Assembly: GCF_005490985.1 (NCBI RefSeq) | Contig: NZ_CP027869.1 | Span: 434,001-498,000 of the forward strand | Length of the DNA: 64,000 nucleotides | DNA from: Curtobacterium sp. SGAir0471 | GTDB lineage: Bacteria > Actinomycetota > Actinomycetes > Actinomycetales > Microbacteriaceae | Direction: 5' to 3' | Shown here: piece by piece, positions 18,205 through 26,755 of the stretch | Layout of the letters: every line of letters begins with the position of its first letter | How positions within the stretch are numbered: position 1 is the stretch's first letter | The notes under the pieces: model-generated | The model's database searches: none | Told to the model about the DNA's origin: nothing | The model's input: the letters and a program-made list of their open reading frames with translations, nothing else | Translations under genes and position numbers: made by a program

Positions 18205-19338
18205 ATGACCCCCACCTCCCACTCCCGACCCGGCCGCAGCCGTCGGCGCGTCGTCGTCGCCTCCGTCTGCCTGGTCGCCGTCCTCGGCGCCGGTGGCGCG
18301 TCCTGGGCGCTGCTCAGCGGCCAGCCGACCGCAGCCTCCGCCGCCGACGAGGACACCGCCACGGAGCACCGCTCCACGTCGCCGGTCACCCGCGGCGACC
18401 TGACCGAGTCGAACGTCTTCGCGGGCACGCTCGGCTACGGCGCCCCGGTCGGCGTACCGGCCGCGGCATCGGGCACCATCACGTGGCTCCCGGACCCGGG
18501 CCAGGTCATCCACCGCGACGAGCCGCTCTACGCGGTCGACGAGGAGCCCGTCCGGGCGATGTACGGCACCGTCCCGCTGTGGCGCACGCTCGAGTACGGC
18601 GACCGCGGTCAGGACGTCGCGCAGCTCAACCGGAACCTCGCGGCGCTCGGGTACGGCGTCGTCGAGGACGACCGGTTCGGCAAGCGCACGCTCGCGGGGG
18701 TCCGGCAGTGGCAGAAGGACCGCCACCGCACGGTCACCGGCACGATCGGCGCCGACGACATCGCCTTCGTCGACGGCGACGTCCGCGTGGCGAAGGTCGA
18801 CGGGACGCTCGGCCAGACCGTCGGGAGTGGCGGCGGTGGTGACGCCGGTGGAGATGCCGGCGGCGGATCGGCCGGGGGCTCCGGCGGCAACGTCATCAGC
18901 GTCACGAGCACCAGCCGCGTGGTCGACACCACCGTCGGGCAGCAGGACGCGGACCGGCTCACGGTCGGGGCCGAGGTCTCGGTCCGGATCAACGGCGGCG
19001 GCGATGCCCTGCCCGGCAAGGTCGTCGCGACCGAGCCCGTGGAGGACGACAACGGCGGCGCACCGAAGGTCCGGGCGACCGTGTCGATCGAGGCGGGGGA
19101 CCGGCAGCTGCCAGCGGCCGCGACGGCGCAGGTGATCGTCGCCGGTCGCAGCGAGCAGGACGTGCTGTCGGTGCCGGTCGCGGCGCTCGTGGCGCACGGA
19201 TCGGACGGCTACGCGGTCGACGTGGTGCGACACGGCGACACGAAGCGTGTCCCGGTCGAGGCCGGCTTCGTGGCGAACGGTCGGGTCGCCGTCACCGGGG
19301 ACGTCCGCGAGGGCGACCAGGTGGTGGTGCCCTCGTGA
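18205..19338 (+). CDS. Efflux periplasmic-adaptor-like protein with peptidoglycan-binding domain
   Basis: 377 residues, ATG at 18205 after AGGAAGG. One N-terminal membrane anchor, a short barrel-sandwich-like segment (GTLGYGAPVGV...GTITWLPDPGQVI), a peptidoglycan-binding type 1 domain (about 130-185; RGQDVAQLNRNLAALGY) and then a Gly-rich linker and C-terminal beta-barrel regions like HlyD/MacA adaptors. This arrangement is typical of actinobacterial adaptors that work with MacB-like ABC permeases, with the wall-binding domain replacing a contact to an outer-membrane channel. Overlaps the ATPase start by four bases. Confidence 0.85.
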   Translation: MTPTSHSRPGRSRRRVVVASVCLVAVLGAGGASWALLSGQPTAASAADEDTATEHRSTSPVTRGDLTESNVFAGTLGYGAPVGVPAAASGTITWLPDPGQVIHRDEPLYAVDEEPVRAMYGTVPLWRTLEYGDRGQDVAQLNRNLAALGYGVVEDDRFGKRTLAGVRQWQKDRHRTVTGTIGADDIAFVDGDVRVAKVDGTLGQTVGSGGGGDAGGDAGGGSAGGSGGNVISVTSTSRVVDTTVGQQDADRLTVGAEVSVRINGGGDALPGKVVATEPVEDDNGGAPKVRATVSIEAGDRQLPAAATAQVIVAGRSEQDVLSVPVAALVAHGSDGYAVDVVRHGDTKRVPVEAGFVANGRVAVTGDVREGDQVVVPS

Positions 19339-20105
19339 CCGCCCCCGTCCTCGTGCTCGACGACCTCGTCAAGACCTACGGCGAGGTCGGGGCGCTCCGC
19401 GGGGTGTCGTTGTCCGTCGACGCGGGTGAACTCGTGGCCGTGGTCGGGCCGTCCGGCTCCGGCAAGTCGACGATGCTCAACATCATCGGGACGCTCGACC
19501 GGCCGACCTCCGGCAGCCTGACGATCGCCGGCAACGACGTGCAGACGATGGCGGACGACGCGCTGTCCGAGCTCCGCGCCGACCACATCGGCTTCGTGTT
19601 CCAGCACTTCCACCTGCAGGCAGGGGCGACCGCGACCGAGAACGTCGCCGACGGCCTGCTCTACGCGGGCGTCGGCCGGCACGAGCGCCGACGACGCGCG
19701 GTGGTCGCCCTCGAACGCGTCGGGCTCGGGCACCGGGTCGACCACCGGCCGAACCAGCTGTCCGGCGGTGAGAAGCAGCGGGTCGCCATCGCGCGGGCGA
19801 TCGTCGGCGACCCGACGATCCTGCTCGCCGACGAGCCGACCGGTGCGCTCGACACGGCCTCCGGCGCGGCGATCCTCGACCTGCTCCGGGAACTGAACGT
19901 CGGCGGGACGACGGTGCTCGTCATCACCCACGACCTCGAGCTCGCAGCGGCCCTGCCCCGCCAGGTCCGGATGCGCGACGGACTGGTGCAGCAGGACTCC
20001 CGCGGCGACGGGGTCGACGCCCGCGAGCTCGCACGGACGATCCGCACGGCGGGTACGGGGCTCGTCGGCGCCTTCGGGTCGACCGGGCAGGAGGGAGCCC
20101 GGTGA
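19335..20105 (+). CDS. ABC transporter ATP-binding protein, MacB/LolD type
   Basis: 256 residues, GTG start inside GTGA overlap with the adaptor stop. Walker A GPSGSGKST, Q-loop FVFQHF, signature LSGGEKQRVAIARA, Walker B ILLADEPTGALD and the switch His in VITHD are all intact. It energises the permease encoded next. Residues after about 225 form a short variable tail. Confidence 0.95.
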   Translation: MTAPVLVLDDLVKTYGEVGALRGVSLSVDAGELVAVVGPSGSGKSTMLNIIGTLDRPTSGSLTIAGNDVQTMADDALSELRADHIGFVFQHFHLQAGATATENVADGLLYAGVGRHERRRRAVVALERVGLGHRVDHRPNQLSGGEKQRVAIARAIVGDPTILLADEPTGALDTASGAAILDLLRELNVGGTTVLVITHDLELAAALPRQVRMRDGLVQQDSRGDGVDARELARTIRTAGTGLVGAFGSTGQEGAR

Positions 20106-21289
20106 GCCGCCGGAACGCCGTCCGCCCCGGCGACCTGCTCCGACTCGGGCTCTTCGGCCTGCGCACCCGCCCCACCCGCGTGGTGCTCTCCGCGCTCGGC
20201 ATCGCGATCGGCATCGCGGCGATGATCGCAGTGGTCGGGATCTCCTCGTCGAGCAAGGCGAAGCTCGACCAGGTCCTCGACGCCCTCGGCACGAACGTGC
20301 TCACGGCGACCAAGGCGCAGGGCTTCGGCGAGACGCCACCGTTGCCGGAGACCGCGGTCGCGTCCGCCGAGCGGCAGGACGACGTGCTCACGGCCGCCGG
20401 CGTCGGCACCGTCCCGCGCCGGGCGCCCTACCGGAACGCGCTCGTGTCCCCGCTCGAGACCAAGGGCATCGGCACGATGACCGCGTGGGGCGACGTCCCC
20501 GCGGTGCTCGGTGGGACGGTGGTGTCCGGTCGGTGGCTGGACACCCGCGCCGACGCCGTCCCCCAGGTCGTCCTCGGCAGCCAGGCGGCCGCGTCGCTCG
20601 GCATCGACCGGGTCGCGGCGGACACCCGCGTCTGGATGAACGGATCGTGGGTGCAGGTCGTCGGGATCCTCGGGCCGATGGCACTCGCGCCCGACCTGGA
20701 CAACCAGGTCTTCGTGCCGGGTGGGCTCGCGGCCGAGCTCGGCTTCGACGGCCACCCGACGGCGGTCTACACGCGGGTCGACCCAGAGCGTGTCGGTCAG
20801 GCCCGCGACGTCCTGGCCCGGGCCATCCGTCCGGACAGCCCCGCTGACGTCGGGGTGACGAACCCGTCCGACGCGCTCGCCGCGAAGAACGCCACGGACG
20901 ACTCGTTCACCGGGCTCCTCGTCGGCATCGGCGGCGTGGCACTGCTGGTCGGCGGCATCGGCGTCGCGAACACCATGGTGATCACCGTCCTCGAACGACG
21001 GGCCGAGGTGGGTGTCCGCCGTGCGCTCGGTGCCCGGCGCCGCAACATCCGCGACCAGTTCCTGGTGGAGTCGCTGCTGCTGTCGTTCCTCGGCGGTGTC
21101 GCCGGGGTGGTGATCGGCGTGGGGGTGACCGCCGCCTTCGCGGCCGCGAACGGCGCTCCGCTCGCGGTGCCGCTCTGGGCTGTCGCCGGCGGCCTCGGCG
21201 CGACCGTCGTGATCGGTGGGGTCTCCGGGATCTACCCGGCGGCACGCGCGGCACGCATCCCACCGACCTCCGCACTCGCCGCCGTCTGA
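20102..21289 (+). CDS. ABC transporter permease, MacB/FtsX type
   Basis: 395 residues, GTG start overlapping the ATPase stop. One N-terminal helix (about 25-45), a large extracellular MacB periplasmic core-like domain and three C-terminal helices with the FtsX-family region VLERRAEVGVRRALGARRRNI. In MacB-type systems this permease acts as a mechanotransmitter pulling substrates from the outer leaflet or periplasm rather than a classical channel. Substrate unknown. Last gene of the operon, followed by hairpins at 21309-21329 and 21351-21395. Confidence 0.93.
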   Translation: MSRRNAVRPGDLLRLGLFGLRTRPTRVVLSALGIAIGIAAMIAVVGISSSSKAKLDQVLDALGTNVLTATKAQGFGETPPLPETAVASAERQDDVLTAAGVGTVPRRAPYRNALVSPLETKGIGTMTAWGDVPAVLGGTVVSGRWLDTRADAVPQVVLGSQAAASLGIDRVAADTRVWMNGSWVQVVGILGPMALAPDLDNQVFVPGGLAAELGFDGHPTAVYTRVDPERVGQARDVLARAIRPDSPADVGVTNPSDALAAKNATDDSFTGLLVGIGGVALLVGGIGVANTMVITVLERRAEVGVRRALGARRRNIRDQFLVESLLLSFLGGVAGVVIGVGVTAAFAAANGAPLAVPLWAVAGGLGATVVIGGVSGIYPAARAARIPPTSALAAV

Positions 21290-21350
21290 GCCGAGCGGTT
21301 CCGGACCGCCGCCGCTCGACCAGCGGCGGTCGATCCACCAGACGCACCGA

Positions 21351-21395
21351 CGGGAGGCCCGGTGCCGGTCCCTGGAACCGGCACCGGGCCTCCCG
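21351..21395 (+). terminator. Palindromic terminator of the MacAB-like operon
   Basis: Perfect 19-bp arms (21351-21369, 21377-21395). Core sequence shared with the clpB terminator. It ends only 16 bp before the next start codon, so the downstream promoter must fit within or just after it. Confidence 0.8.
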
Positions 21396-21398
21396 GCC

Positions 21399-21404
21399 TA
21401 GCGT
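21399..21404 (+). promoter_or_regulatory. -10 box of probable leaderless promoter (DUF2231 gene)
   Basis: TAGCGT followed by 7 nt and the ATG at 21412; initiation 6-7 nt after a -10 box would fall on the start codon. Confidence 0.5.
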
Positions 21405-21411
21405 CCAGGGC

Positions 21412-21966
21412 ATGCCAGAGCTGCCGATCCTGCGTCGCCTCACCGATTCCATCGAGCGCGCGAGCGTCCTCGACAAGGCCGTCGACGTCGACACGCGCGT
21501 CGTCCGTGCCGTCGCGAAGCCCCGCGCCCTGCGGCAGCTGCTGCACGGCGTACCGTTCGGCCACCCGCTGCACCCGCTCATGGTCCAGGTGCCGCTCGGC
21601 GCGTGGATCTCCGCCGCCGTCCTCGACACCATCGGCGGGAAGGGCAACGCCCGGGCCGCGAAGACCCTGACCGGGGTCGGTCTGGTGTCGGCGACGGCTG
21701 CGTCCACCGCCGGGTACGTCGACTGGGCCGAGCTCTCGCTCGAGCAGCGTCGCACCGGGTGGGTGCACCAGGCCGTCAACTGGGTCGGCATCACGTTCTT
21801 CGGGCTGTCGTGGTGGCAGCGCCGGAAGGGCAACACGGCCGCGGGCAAGGCCCTCGGCTTCGTCGGGCTCACCGTCGTGAGCGTCGGCGGGTACCTCGGT
21901 GGGCACCTGTCGTACCGGCAGCGCGCGGGCGTCGGATCGAGCGACCGCGTGCCGTTCGACGACTGA
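21412..21966 (+). CDS. DUF2231 membrane protein
   Basis: 184 residues. The motif PFGHPLHPLMVQVPLGAW is diagnostic of DUF2231, a family of small membrane proteins with about four helices; its histidines suggest metal or heme binding, but function is not established. Helices are visible around 60-80, 85-105, 115-135 and 145-165. ATG chosen with a -10-like box 7 nt upstream and no upstream alternative. Stands alone between the efflux operon and the fructose operon. Confidence 0.85.
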   Translation: MPELPILRRLTDSIERASVLDKAVDVDTRVVRAVAKPRALRQLLHGVPFGHPLHPLMVQVPLGAWISAAVLDTIGGKGNARAAKTLTGVGLVSATAASTAGYVDWAELSLEQRRTGWVHQAVNWVGITFFGLSWWQRRKGNTAAGKALGFVGLTVVSVGGYLGGHLSYRQRAGVGSSDRVPFDD

Positions 21967-21985
21967 GATCGTCCCGCTCGTCCTT

Positions 21986-22043
21986 CGTTCGTGTTGGTTT
22001 CACGACAGAACAGTTGCGTTCGTGTGACTTTCGGACGTACAGT
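21986..22043 (+). promoter_or_regulatory. Promoter and candidate operator of the fructose operon
   Basis: TTGCGT (22014-22019), 18 nt, TACAGT (22038-22043) is a plausible -35/-10 pair. CGTTCGTGT occurs twice (21986-21994 and 22017-22025), 31 bp or three helical turns apart, with the second copy inside the promoter: a likely site for the DeoR-type repressor encoded first in the operon. Confidence 0.5.
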
Positions 22044-22076
22044 TCCTGGAACCAACGGGAACGAAGGAGTCCGGGC

Positions 22077-22865
22077 ATGTACGCAACGGAGCGGCAGGAC
22101 GCCATCGCCGCCGCGCTGCAGTCGGCCGGGCGGGTGTCCGTCGCCGACCTCGCCGAGCACTTCGACGTCACCACCGAGACCGTCCGCCGCGACCTCGACG
22201 CCCTCGAGGCCGCCGGAGTCCTGCGCCGCGTGCACGGGGGAGCCGTCCCCGCGGGCCGGTCGAGCGTCGTCGAGCTGAGCGTCGCCGAGCGGGAGGGCCA
22301 GCACGGCACCGCGAAGACCGCGATCGCCCGCGCCGCGATGCACCTGGTGCCCGCGACCTTCACCGGCTCGATCGCCCTCGACGCCGGCACCACCTGCGCC
22401 GCCGTCGCCGCCGAACTCGTCCGCTGGGAGCCGGCGACCCCCGGTGCGACCCTGACCGTCGTCACGAACTCGGTGCCGATCGCCGCCACCCTGCAGCACA
22501 GCGAGCACGTCGAGCTGCACCTGCTCGGCGGCCGGGTGCGCGGGGTCACGAGCGCCGCGGTCGGCACGGCCACCGTGCAGCAGATCGGCGCCCTCCGCCC
22601 CGACATCGCCTTCGTCGGCACGAACGGCCTGTCCGCGGGCTTCGGCCTGAGCACGCCCGACGAGTACGAGGCCGCCGTGAAGGGCGCCTACGTGCTCGCA
22701 GCCCGCCGCAGCGTGGTGCTCGCCGACGCCGCCAAGCACGGGGTCGAGGCGCTCATGCGCTTCGCCCGACTCGACGAGGTCGACACCCTCGTCACCGACC
22801 AGGAGCCGCCGGCCGACCTCGCCGGTGCGCTCACCGACGCCGACGTGGAGGTCGTGGTCGCATGA
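22077..22865 (+). CDS. DeoR-family transcriptional regulator of fructose use
   Basis: 262 residues, ATG at 22077 after GAAGGAGT. The N-terminal DeoR helix-turn-helix (RQDAIAAALQSAGRVSVADL...TVRRDLDALEAAGVLRRVHGGAV) is followed by the sugar-phosphate-sensing DeoRC domain (ALDAGTTCAAVAAEL, GTNGLS, LADAAKHG). In actinobacteria this position ahead of fruK and fruA indicates a repressor released by fructose-1-phosphate. Overlaps fruK by four bases (ATGA). Confidence 0.9.
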   Translation: MYATERQDAIAAALQSAGRVSVADLAEHFDVTTETVRRDLDALEAAGVLRRVHGGAVPAGRSSVVELSVAEREGQHGTAKTAIARAAMHLVPATFTGSIALDAGTTCAAVAAELVRWEPATPGATLTVVTNSVPIAATLQHSEHVELHLLGGRVRGVTSAAVGTATVQQIGALRPDIAFVGTNGLSAGFGLSTPDEYEAAVKGAYVLAARRSVVLADAAKHGVEALMRFARLDEVDTLVTDQEPPADLAGALTDADVEVVVA

Positions 22866-23863
22866 ACAGCACCCGCATCGTCACCGTGACGCCCAACCCG
22901 TCCCTCGACCGCACGATCGAGCTCGGCGGCGAACTCCAGCGCGGCGCCGTGCAGCGGGCCGTCCGTACGACGGCGGAGCCCGGCGGCAAGGGCGTCAACG
23001 TCTCGCGGGTCGTCGTCGCGAGCGGTGGGGACACCCTCGCGGTGCTGCCCGGCGACGAGCTCGACCCCGTCCTGCTCGGCCTGGCGACCCGGGGCATCCC
23101 GACCGCCGCGCTGCCGATCGGGGCCCCGCTGCGCTCGAACGTCACCGTCACCGAGCCCACCGGCACGACGACGAAGCTCAACGAGCCCGGCCCCTCGCTC
23201 GCCGGGCGCCTGGATGACCTCGCCGCGCTCGTCGCCGACGCCGCCGGCCCGACCCCGACCGGCCCGGCCGCGCGCTGGGTGGTGTTCGCGGGGTCCCTGC
23301 CGCCCGGGCTGCCCGACGACGCGCTCGCCGTGCTCGTCCGTGCGGTGCGCGAGCGGCACGGCGACACCGTCCGGATCGCGGTCGACTCGTCGGGCGTCCC
23401 GTTCACGGCGCTGCTGCAGTCCGGCGAACGGATCGACCTGGTCAAGCCGAACGCCGAGGAGCTCGCCGAGGTCGTCGGCGGCGACCCCGAGGTGTACGAG
23501 CAGGACCTCGAGGCGGCCGTCGCCGCCGCCCACCGGCTGCGCGACAAGCACGTCGACACCGTCCTGCTGACCCTGGGCAGCGCGGGCGCCGTGCTCGTCT
23601 CCGGCGAGGGCAGCCACGCTGCCGCCGCACCGCGGATCACCGCCCGCTCGACCGTCGGCGCCGGCGACTCGTCCCTGGCGGGCTACCTGCTCGCCGAGGT
23701 CGCCGGTGCCTCCGCAGCCGAGCGTCTCGCCCAGGCCGTCGCCACCGGAGCCGCCGCCGCCGCGCTGCCCGGCAGCGACGTCCCCGCCCTCGACCACACC
23801 GACCCCGGCAGCGTGACCGTCCGGACCCTGCACACGACGCAGGTCCCGGCACCGATCGCCTGA
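22862..23863 (+). CDS. fruK: 1-phosphofructokinase
   Basis: 333 residues of the PfkB/ribokinase family; converts fructose 1-phosphate plus ATP to fructose 1,6-bisphosphate. It opens with the TVTPNPSLDRTIEL signature of FruK/LacC, has the GGKGVNVS substrate motif and the C-terminal GAGDS anion-hole motif with the catalytic Asp. ATG overlaps the regulator stop. The fruA gene follows after 80 bp. Confidence 0.95.
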   Translation: MNSTRIVTVTPNPSLDRTIELGGELQRGAVQRAVRTTAEPGGKGVNVSRVVVASGGDTLAVLPGDELDPVLLGLATRGIPTAALPIGAPLRSNVTVTEPTGTTTKLNEPGPSLAGRLDDLAALVADAAGPTPTGPAARWVVFAGSLPPGLPDDALAVLVRAVRERHGDTVRIAVDSSGVPFTALLQSGERIDLVKPNAEELAEVVGGDPEVYEQDLEAAVAAAHRLRDKHVDTVLLTLGSAGAVLVSGEGSHAAAAPRITARSTVGAGDSSLAGYLLAEVAGASAAERLAQAVATGAAAAALPGSDVPALDHTDPGSVTVRTLHTTQVPAPIA

Positions 23864-23943
23864 CCGTCCCCGCACAACCCCGCAGCACCACCCCTCGAAC
23901 CCGCACTGCCCGCGCCACGGCGCCACTGCAAAGGAGCAACCCC

Positions 23944-26088
23944 ATGTCCGCAGACACGACGCAGCGCCTCATCAGCGCCGAGCTCGTCGGCCTCGACGAG
24001 GACCTCGGCGCCACGTCGTCCGACGTCATCCGCGTGCTCGCCGACCGCGTCGCCGCGACCGGCCGCGCGGCCGACGGCGCCACCCTGGCCGAGGACGCCA
24101 TCACGCGCGAGGCGAGCGTCGGCACCGGCGTGCCCGGCGGCATCGCGATCCCGCACGCCCGGTCGGCCTCGGTGTCGAGCCCGACGCTGGCGTTCTCGCG
24201 GCTCGCCCGGAAGGTGCCGTTCGGTGCGCCGGACGGCGACGCCGACGTCGTCTTCATGATCGCCGTGCCGGAGGGCGCCGACAAGGACCACCTCACCGTC
24301 CTGTCGACCCTGGCTCGCGCCCTCATCCGCGACGACTTCACCGCAGCCCTGCGCGCCGCCTCGACGCCGCAGGAGATCGTCGACCTGGTGCAGCGCGAGG
24401 TGGGCGGCGAGGTCGCCGCAGCCGGTGTGGGGAACGCGAGCAGTGCCTCCCGGCCGAGCACGACGGCCGGCGCGACCGGTGCTGCCGCCGCGACCGCCGC
24501 CGGAGCCGGTGCCGCCACCGGTAGCGCCGGTGCCCGCAAGGTCATCGTCGGCGTCACCGCCTGCCCGACCGGCATCGCACACACCTACATGGCCGCCGAC
24601 GCCCTCGTCGCCGCCGCCGAGCGCGCCGGTGCCGAGATGCACGTCGAGACGCAGGGCTCCTCGCAGGTCGAGCCGCTCGACCCCGCCCTGATCGCCCGGG
24701 CCGACGCCGTCGTGTTCGCGGTCGACGTGGACGTCCGCGACCGCGGTCGGTTCGCCGGCAAGCCGCTGGTCTCCGGCCCGGTCAAGCGCGGCGTCGACGA
24801 GCCCGACGCGATGATCGCCGAGGCGATCCGCGCCGCCGACGACCCGCACGCCGCGCGCGTGCAGGGCGGTGCCGCGACCGCGTCCGAGTCGAACAAGGCC
24901 GACGAGCACTTCGGCCAGGCACTCAAGCGCTGGCTCCTCACCGGCGTCAGCTACATGATCCCGTTCGTCGCGGGCGGCGGTCTCCTCATCGCCCTCGGCT
25001 TCCTGCTCTCCGGCTACGCCATCGCGCTCCCGCACGGCGACTCCGGGCAGAACAACGCCGTCTACACGCTGACGAACTACACGCTGCTCAACCTGCCGCC
25101 GGAGGGCTTGGGTTACTACCTCGGCGCGGCCGCGTTCCAGATCGGCGGGGTGTCCCTCGGGTTCCTCGTCGCAGCCCTCGCCGGGTACATCGCCTACGCG
25201 ATCGCCGACCGTCCGGGCATCGCACCGGGCTTCGTCGCCGGTTCGATCGCCGTCTTCATGAACGCCGGCTTCCTCGGCGGGCTCGTCGGTGGTCTCATCG
25301 CCGGTGCCGCCGCGTACTGGATCGGCCGCATCCCGACCTGGCGCTGGCTCCGCGGCCTCATGCCGGTCGTGATCATCCCGCTCTTCGCGTCGATCATCGC
25401 CTCGGGCCTCATGCTCCTCGTGCTCGGCGGTCCGATCGCCTGGCTCATGACGCAGCTCACCAACTGGCTGAACTCGCTCAACGGTGCCTCGGCGATCCTG
25501 CTCGGTGTCATCCTCGGCCTGATGATGGCGTTCGACCTCGGCGGCCCGGTCAACAAGGTCGCGTACTCGTTCGCCGTCGCCGGGCTCGGTGCCGGCACCG
25601 CGACGAACGTCGTGCCGTTCGAGATCATGGCCGCCGTGATGGCCGCGGGCATGGTCCCGCCGCTCGCCCTGGCCCTCGCGTCGACCGTCCTCTACCGCAA
25701 GGGCTTCACGAAGCCGGAGCGCGAGAACGGCAAGGCCGCGTGGCTCCTCGGTGCGTCGTTCATCTCCGAGGGTGCGATCCCGTTCGCCGCTGCCGACCCG
25801 CTGCGGGTCATCCCGGCATCGATGATCGGTGCCGCGGTCACGGGCGCGATCTCGATGGCGGCCGGTGTGACCTCGCGTGCGCCGCACGGCGGCATCTTCG
25901 TGTTCTTCGCGATCGGCAACATCGCGATGTTCGTCATCGCGATCGTGGCCGGGACGGTCGTCTCCGCGCTGGTCCTGGTCGCCCTGAAGAAGTGGGTGCG
26001 GAAGTCGCCCGCCGCCGAGTCCGTCGCCGCCGAGCAGGCAGCGGTGGCCGGCGAGACGGTCGGCCAGCGCGCGCCGGCCGCCGTGTAG
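23944..26088 (+). CDS. fruA: PTS fructose-specific EIIABC transporter
   Basis: 714 residues with all three domains in one chain. EIIA (about 1-155) has phospho-His71 in IPHARSAS; after an Ala/Gly/Thr linker, EIIB-Fru (about 199-295) has phospho-Cys207 in VTACPTGIAHTYMA; EIIC (about 320-690) is the membrane channel. It imports fructose and phosphorylates it at C1, supplying FruK. AAAGGAG precedes the ATG at 23944. The general PTS proteins EI and HPr are not encoded here. Confidence 0.95.
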   Translation: MSADTTQRLISAELVGLDEDLGATSSDVIRVLADRVAATGRAADGATLAEDAITREASVGTGVPGGIAIPHARSASVSSPTLAFSRLARKVPFGAPDGDADVVFMIAVPEGADKDHLTVLSTLARALIRDDFTAALRAASTPQEIVDLVQREVGGEVAAAGVGNASSASRPSTTAGATGAAAATAAGAGAATGSAGARKVIVGVTACPTGIAHTYMAADALVAAAERAGAEMHVETQGSSQVEPLDPALIARADAVVFAVDVDVRDRGRFAGKPLVSGPVKRGVDEPDAMIAEAIRAADDPHAARVQGGAATASESNKADEHFGQALKRWLLTGVSYMIPFVAGGGLLIALGFLLSGYAIALPHGDSGQNNAVYTLTNYTLLNLPPEGLGYYLGAAAFQIGGVSLGFLVAALAGYIAYAIADRPGIAPGFVAGSIAVFMNAGFLGGLVGGLIAGAAAYWIGRIPTWRWLRGLMPVVIIPLFASIIASGLMLLVLGGPIAWLMTQLTNWLNSLNGASAILLGVILGLMMAFDLGGPVNKVAYSFAVAGLGAGTATNVVPFEIMAAVMAAGMVPPLALALASTVLYRKGFTKPERENGKAAWLLGASFISEGAIPFAAADPLRVIPASMIGAAVTGAISMAAGVTSRAPHGGIFVFFAIGNIAMFVIAIVAGTVVSALVLVALKKWVRKSPAAESVAAEQAAVAGETVGQRAPAAV

Positions 26089-26103
26089 CGGTCGTCACCA
26101 CCT

Positions 26104-26151
26104 GACGGACGGGAGGCCCGTGGCGGATCCGCCACGGGCCTCCCGTCCGTC
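26104..26151 (+). terminator. 48-bp perfect palindrome, terminator of the fructose operon
   Basis: All 48 bases form one palindrome centred on GGATCC, with no unpaired spacer. An identical 48-bp copy occurs at 31786-31833, and flanking GTCACCAC is also shared. Confidence 0.85.
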
Positions 26152-26168
26152 GTCGTGCCGCTCTGCGC

Positions 26169-26309
26169 GAGACGCCGGACTCCCGCCGAGACGCCGCGGG
26201 ATCCGAGGGTGTCTCGACAGGAGAGGAGCGTCTCGGTCCGACGCCGGCGTCTCGGGGCAGCACCAGGGAGGCCGGACGGGGGCGGAGACGGTGCCGGGCG
26301 GCGGAGACG
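26169..26309. repeat. Cluster of GAGACG/CGTCTC hexamers between convergent genes
   Basis: Six perfect hexamers (26169, 26188, 26229, 26248, 26285, 26304) and one variant TGTCTC (26210) within 141 bp, in both orientations. I see no gene in this 250-bp gap beyond the terminator before it. Confidence 0.5.
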
Positions 26310-26341
26310 TGGTGGAGGAACGACCGCCCGACACCGCCGGC

Positions 26342-26647
26342 TCACCCGCCGACCACGAGGGTGCGCTGCTGCTGCGGGGCCGGCTGCCGACGCCGGTCGC
26401 CGTTGCCGCGAGCAACCGTCTCGCGCATGCACTGGTCGGAGTGCTCCGTGCCGGTGAGCAGGCAGGCATCCCGCCCGACCAGCTCAGCGACGCCGTGCTG
26501 CCGCTGCTCGCGCTGCACCGGGGTGCTCGCGACGACTGGCTGCGGCGGCTCGCCGATCGAGACGGACGCGATCGCCGGGACCTGGAGCACGAGGGCGCCG
26601 ACGAGCCCGGCGATCAGGACGAGACGGCTGGTGGTGGATCGGTTCAC
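26342..26647 (-). CDS. Small secreted protein, unknown
   Basis: 101 residues from the GTG at 26647, chosen because GAAGGGATG lies upstream and because it gives a clean signal peptide (NRSTTSRLVLIAGLVGALVL...AIAS). The mature peptide is polar and Gln/Arg-rich with two cysteines (DACLLTG and DQCM) that could pair. No family recognised. It lies upstream of and in the same direction as nothing obvious; the next minus-strand gene pair (NarL system) is separated from it by about 110 bp on its 5' side. Confidence 0.5.
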   Translation of the reverse strand: MNRSTTSRLVLIAGLVGALVLQVPAIASVSIGEPPQPVVASTPVQREQRQHGVAELVGRDACLLTGTEHSDQCMRETVARGNGDRRRQPAPQQQRTLVVGG

Positions 26648-26755
26648 GGTGGTACATCCCTTCGTTCGGACCTGTGGGACATGGTGGTCCCGTCCGGGGG
26701 CCGTGTCGGTCCGTCGAAGGTCTGAGCGGATGGCCGGGAGGACCACTCACCCCCG

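Noticed and set aside
26120..26725. Plus-strand frame of 201 residues after fruA
   Set aside because: Starts in the terminator palindrome and lacks domain character; the minus-strand secreted-protein frame has a ribosome site and signal peptide.
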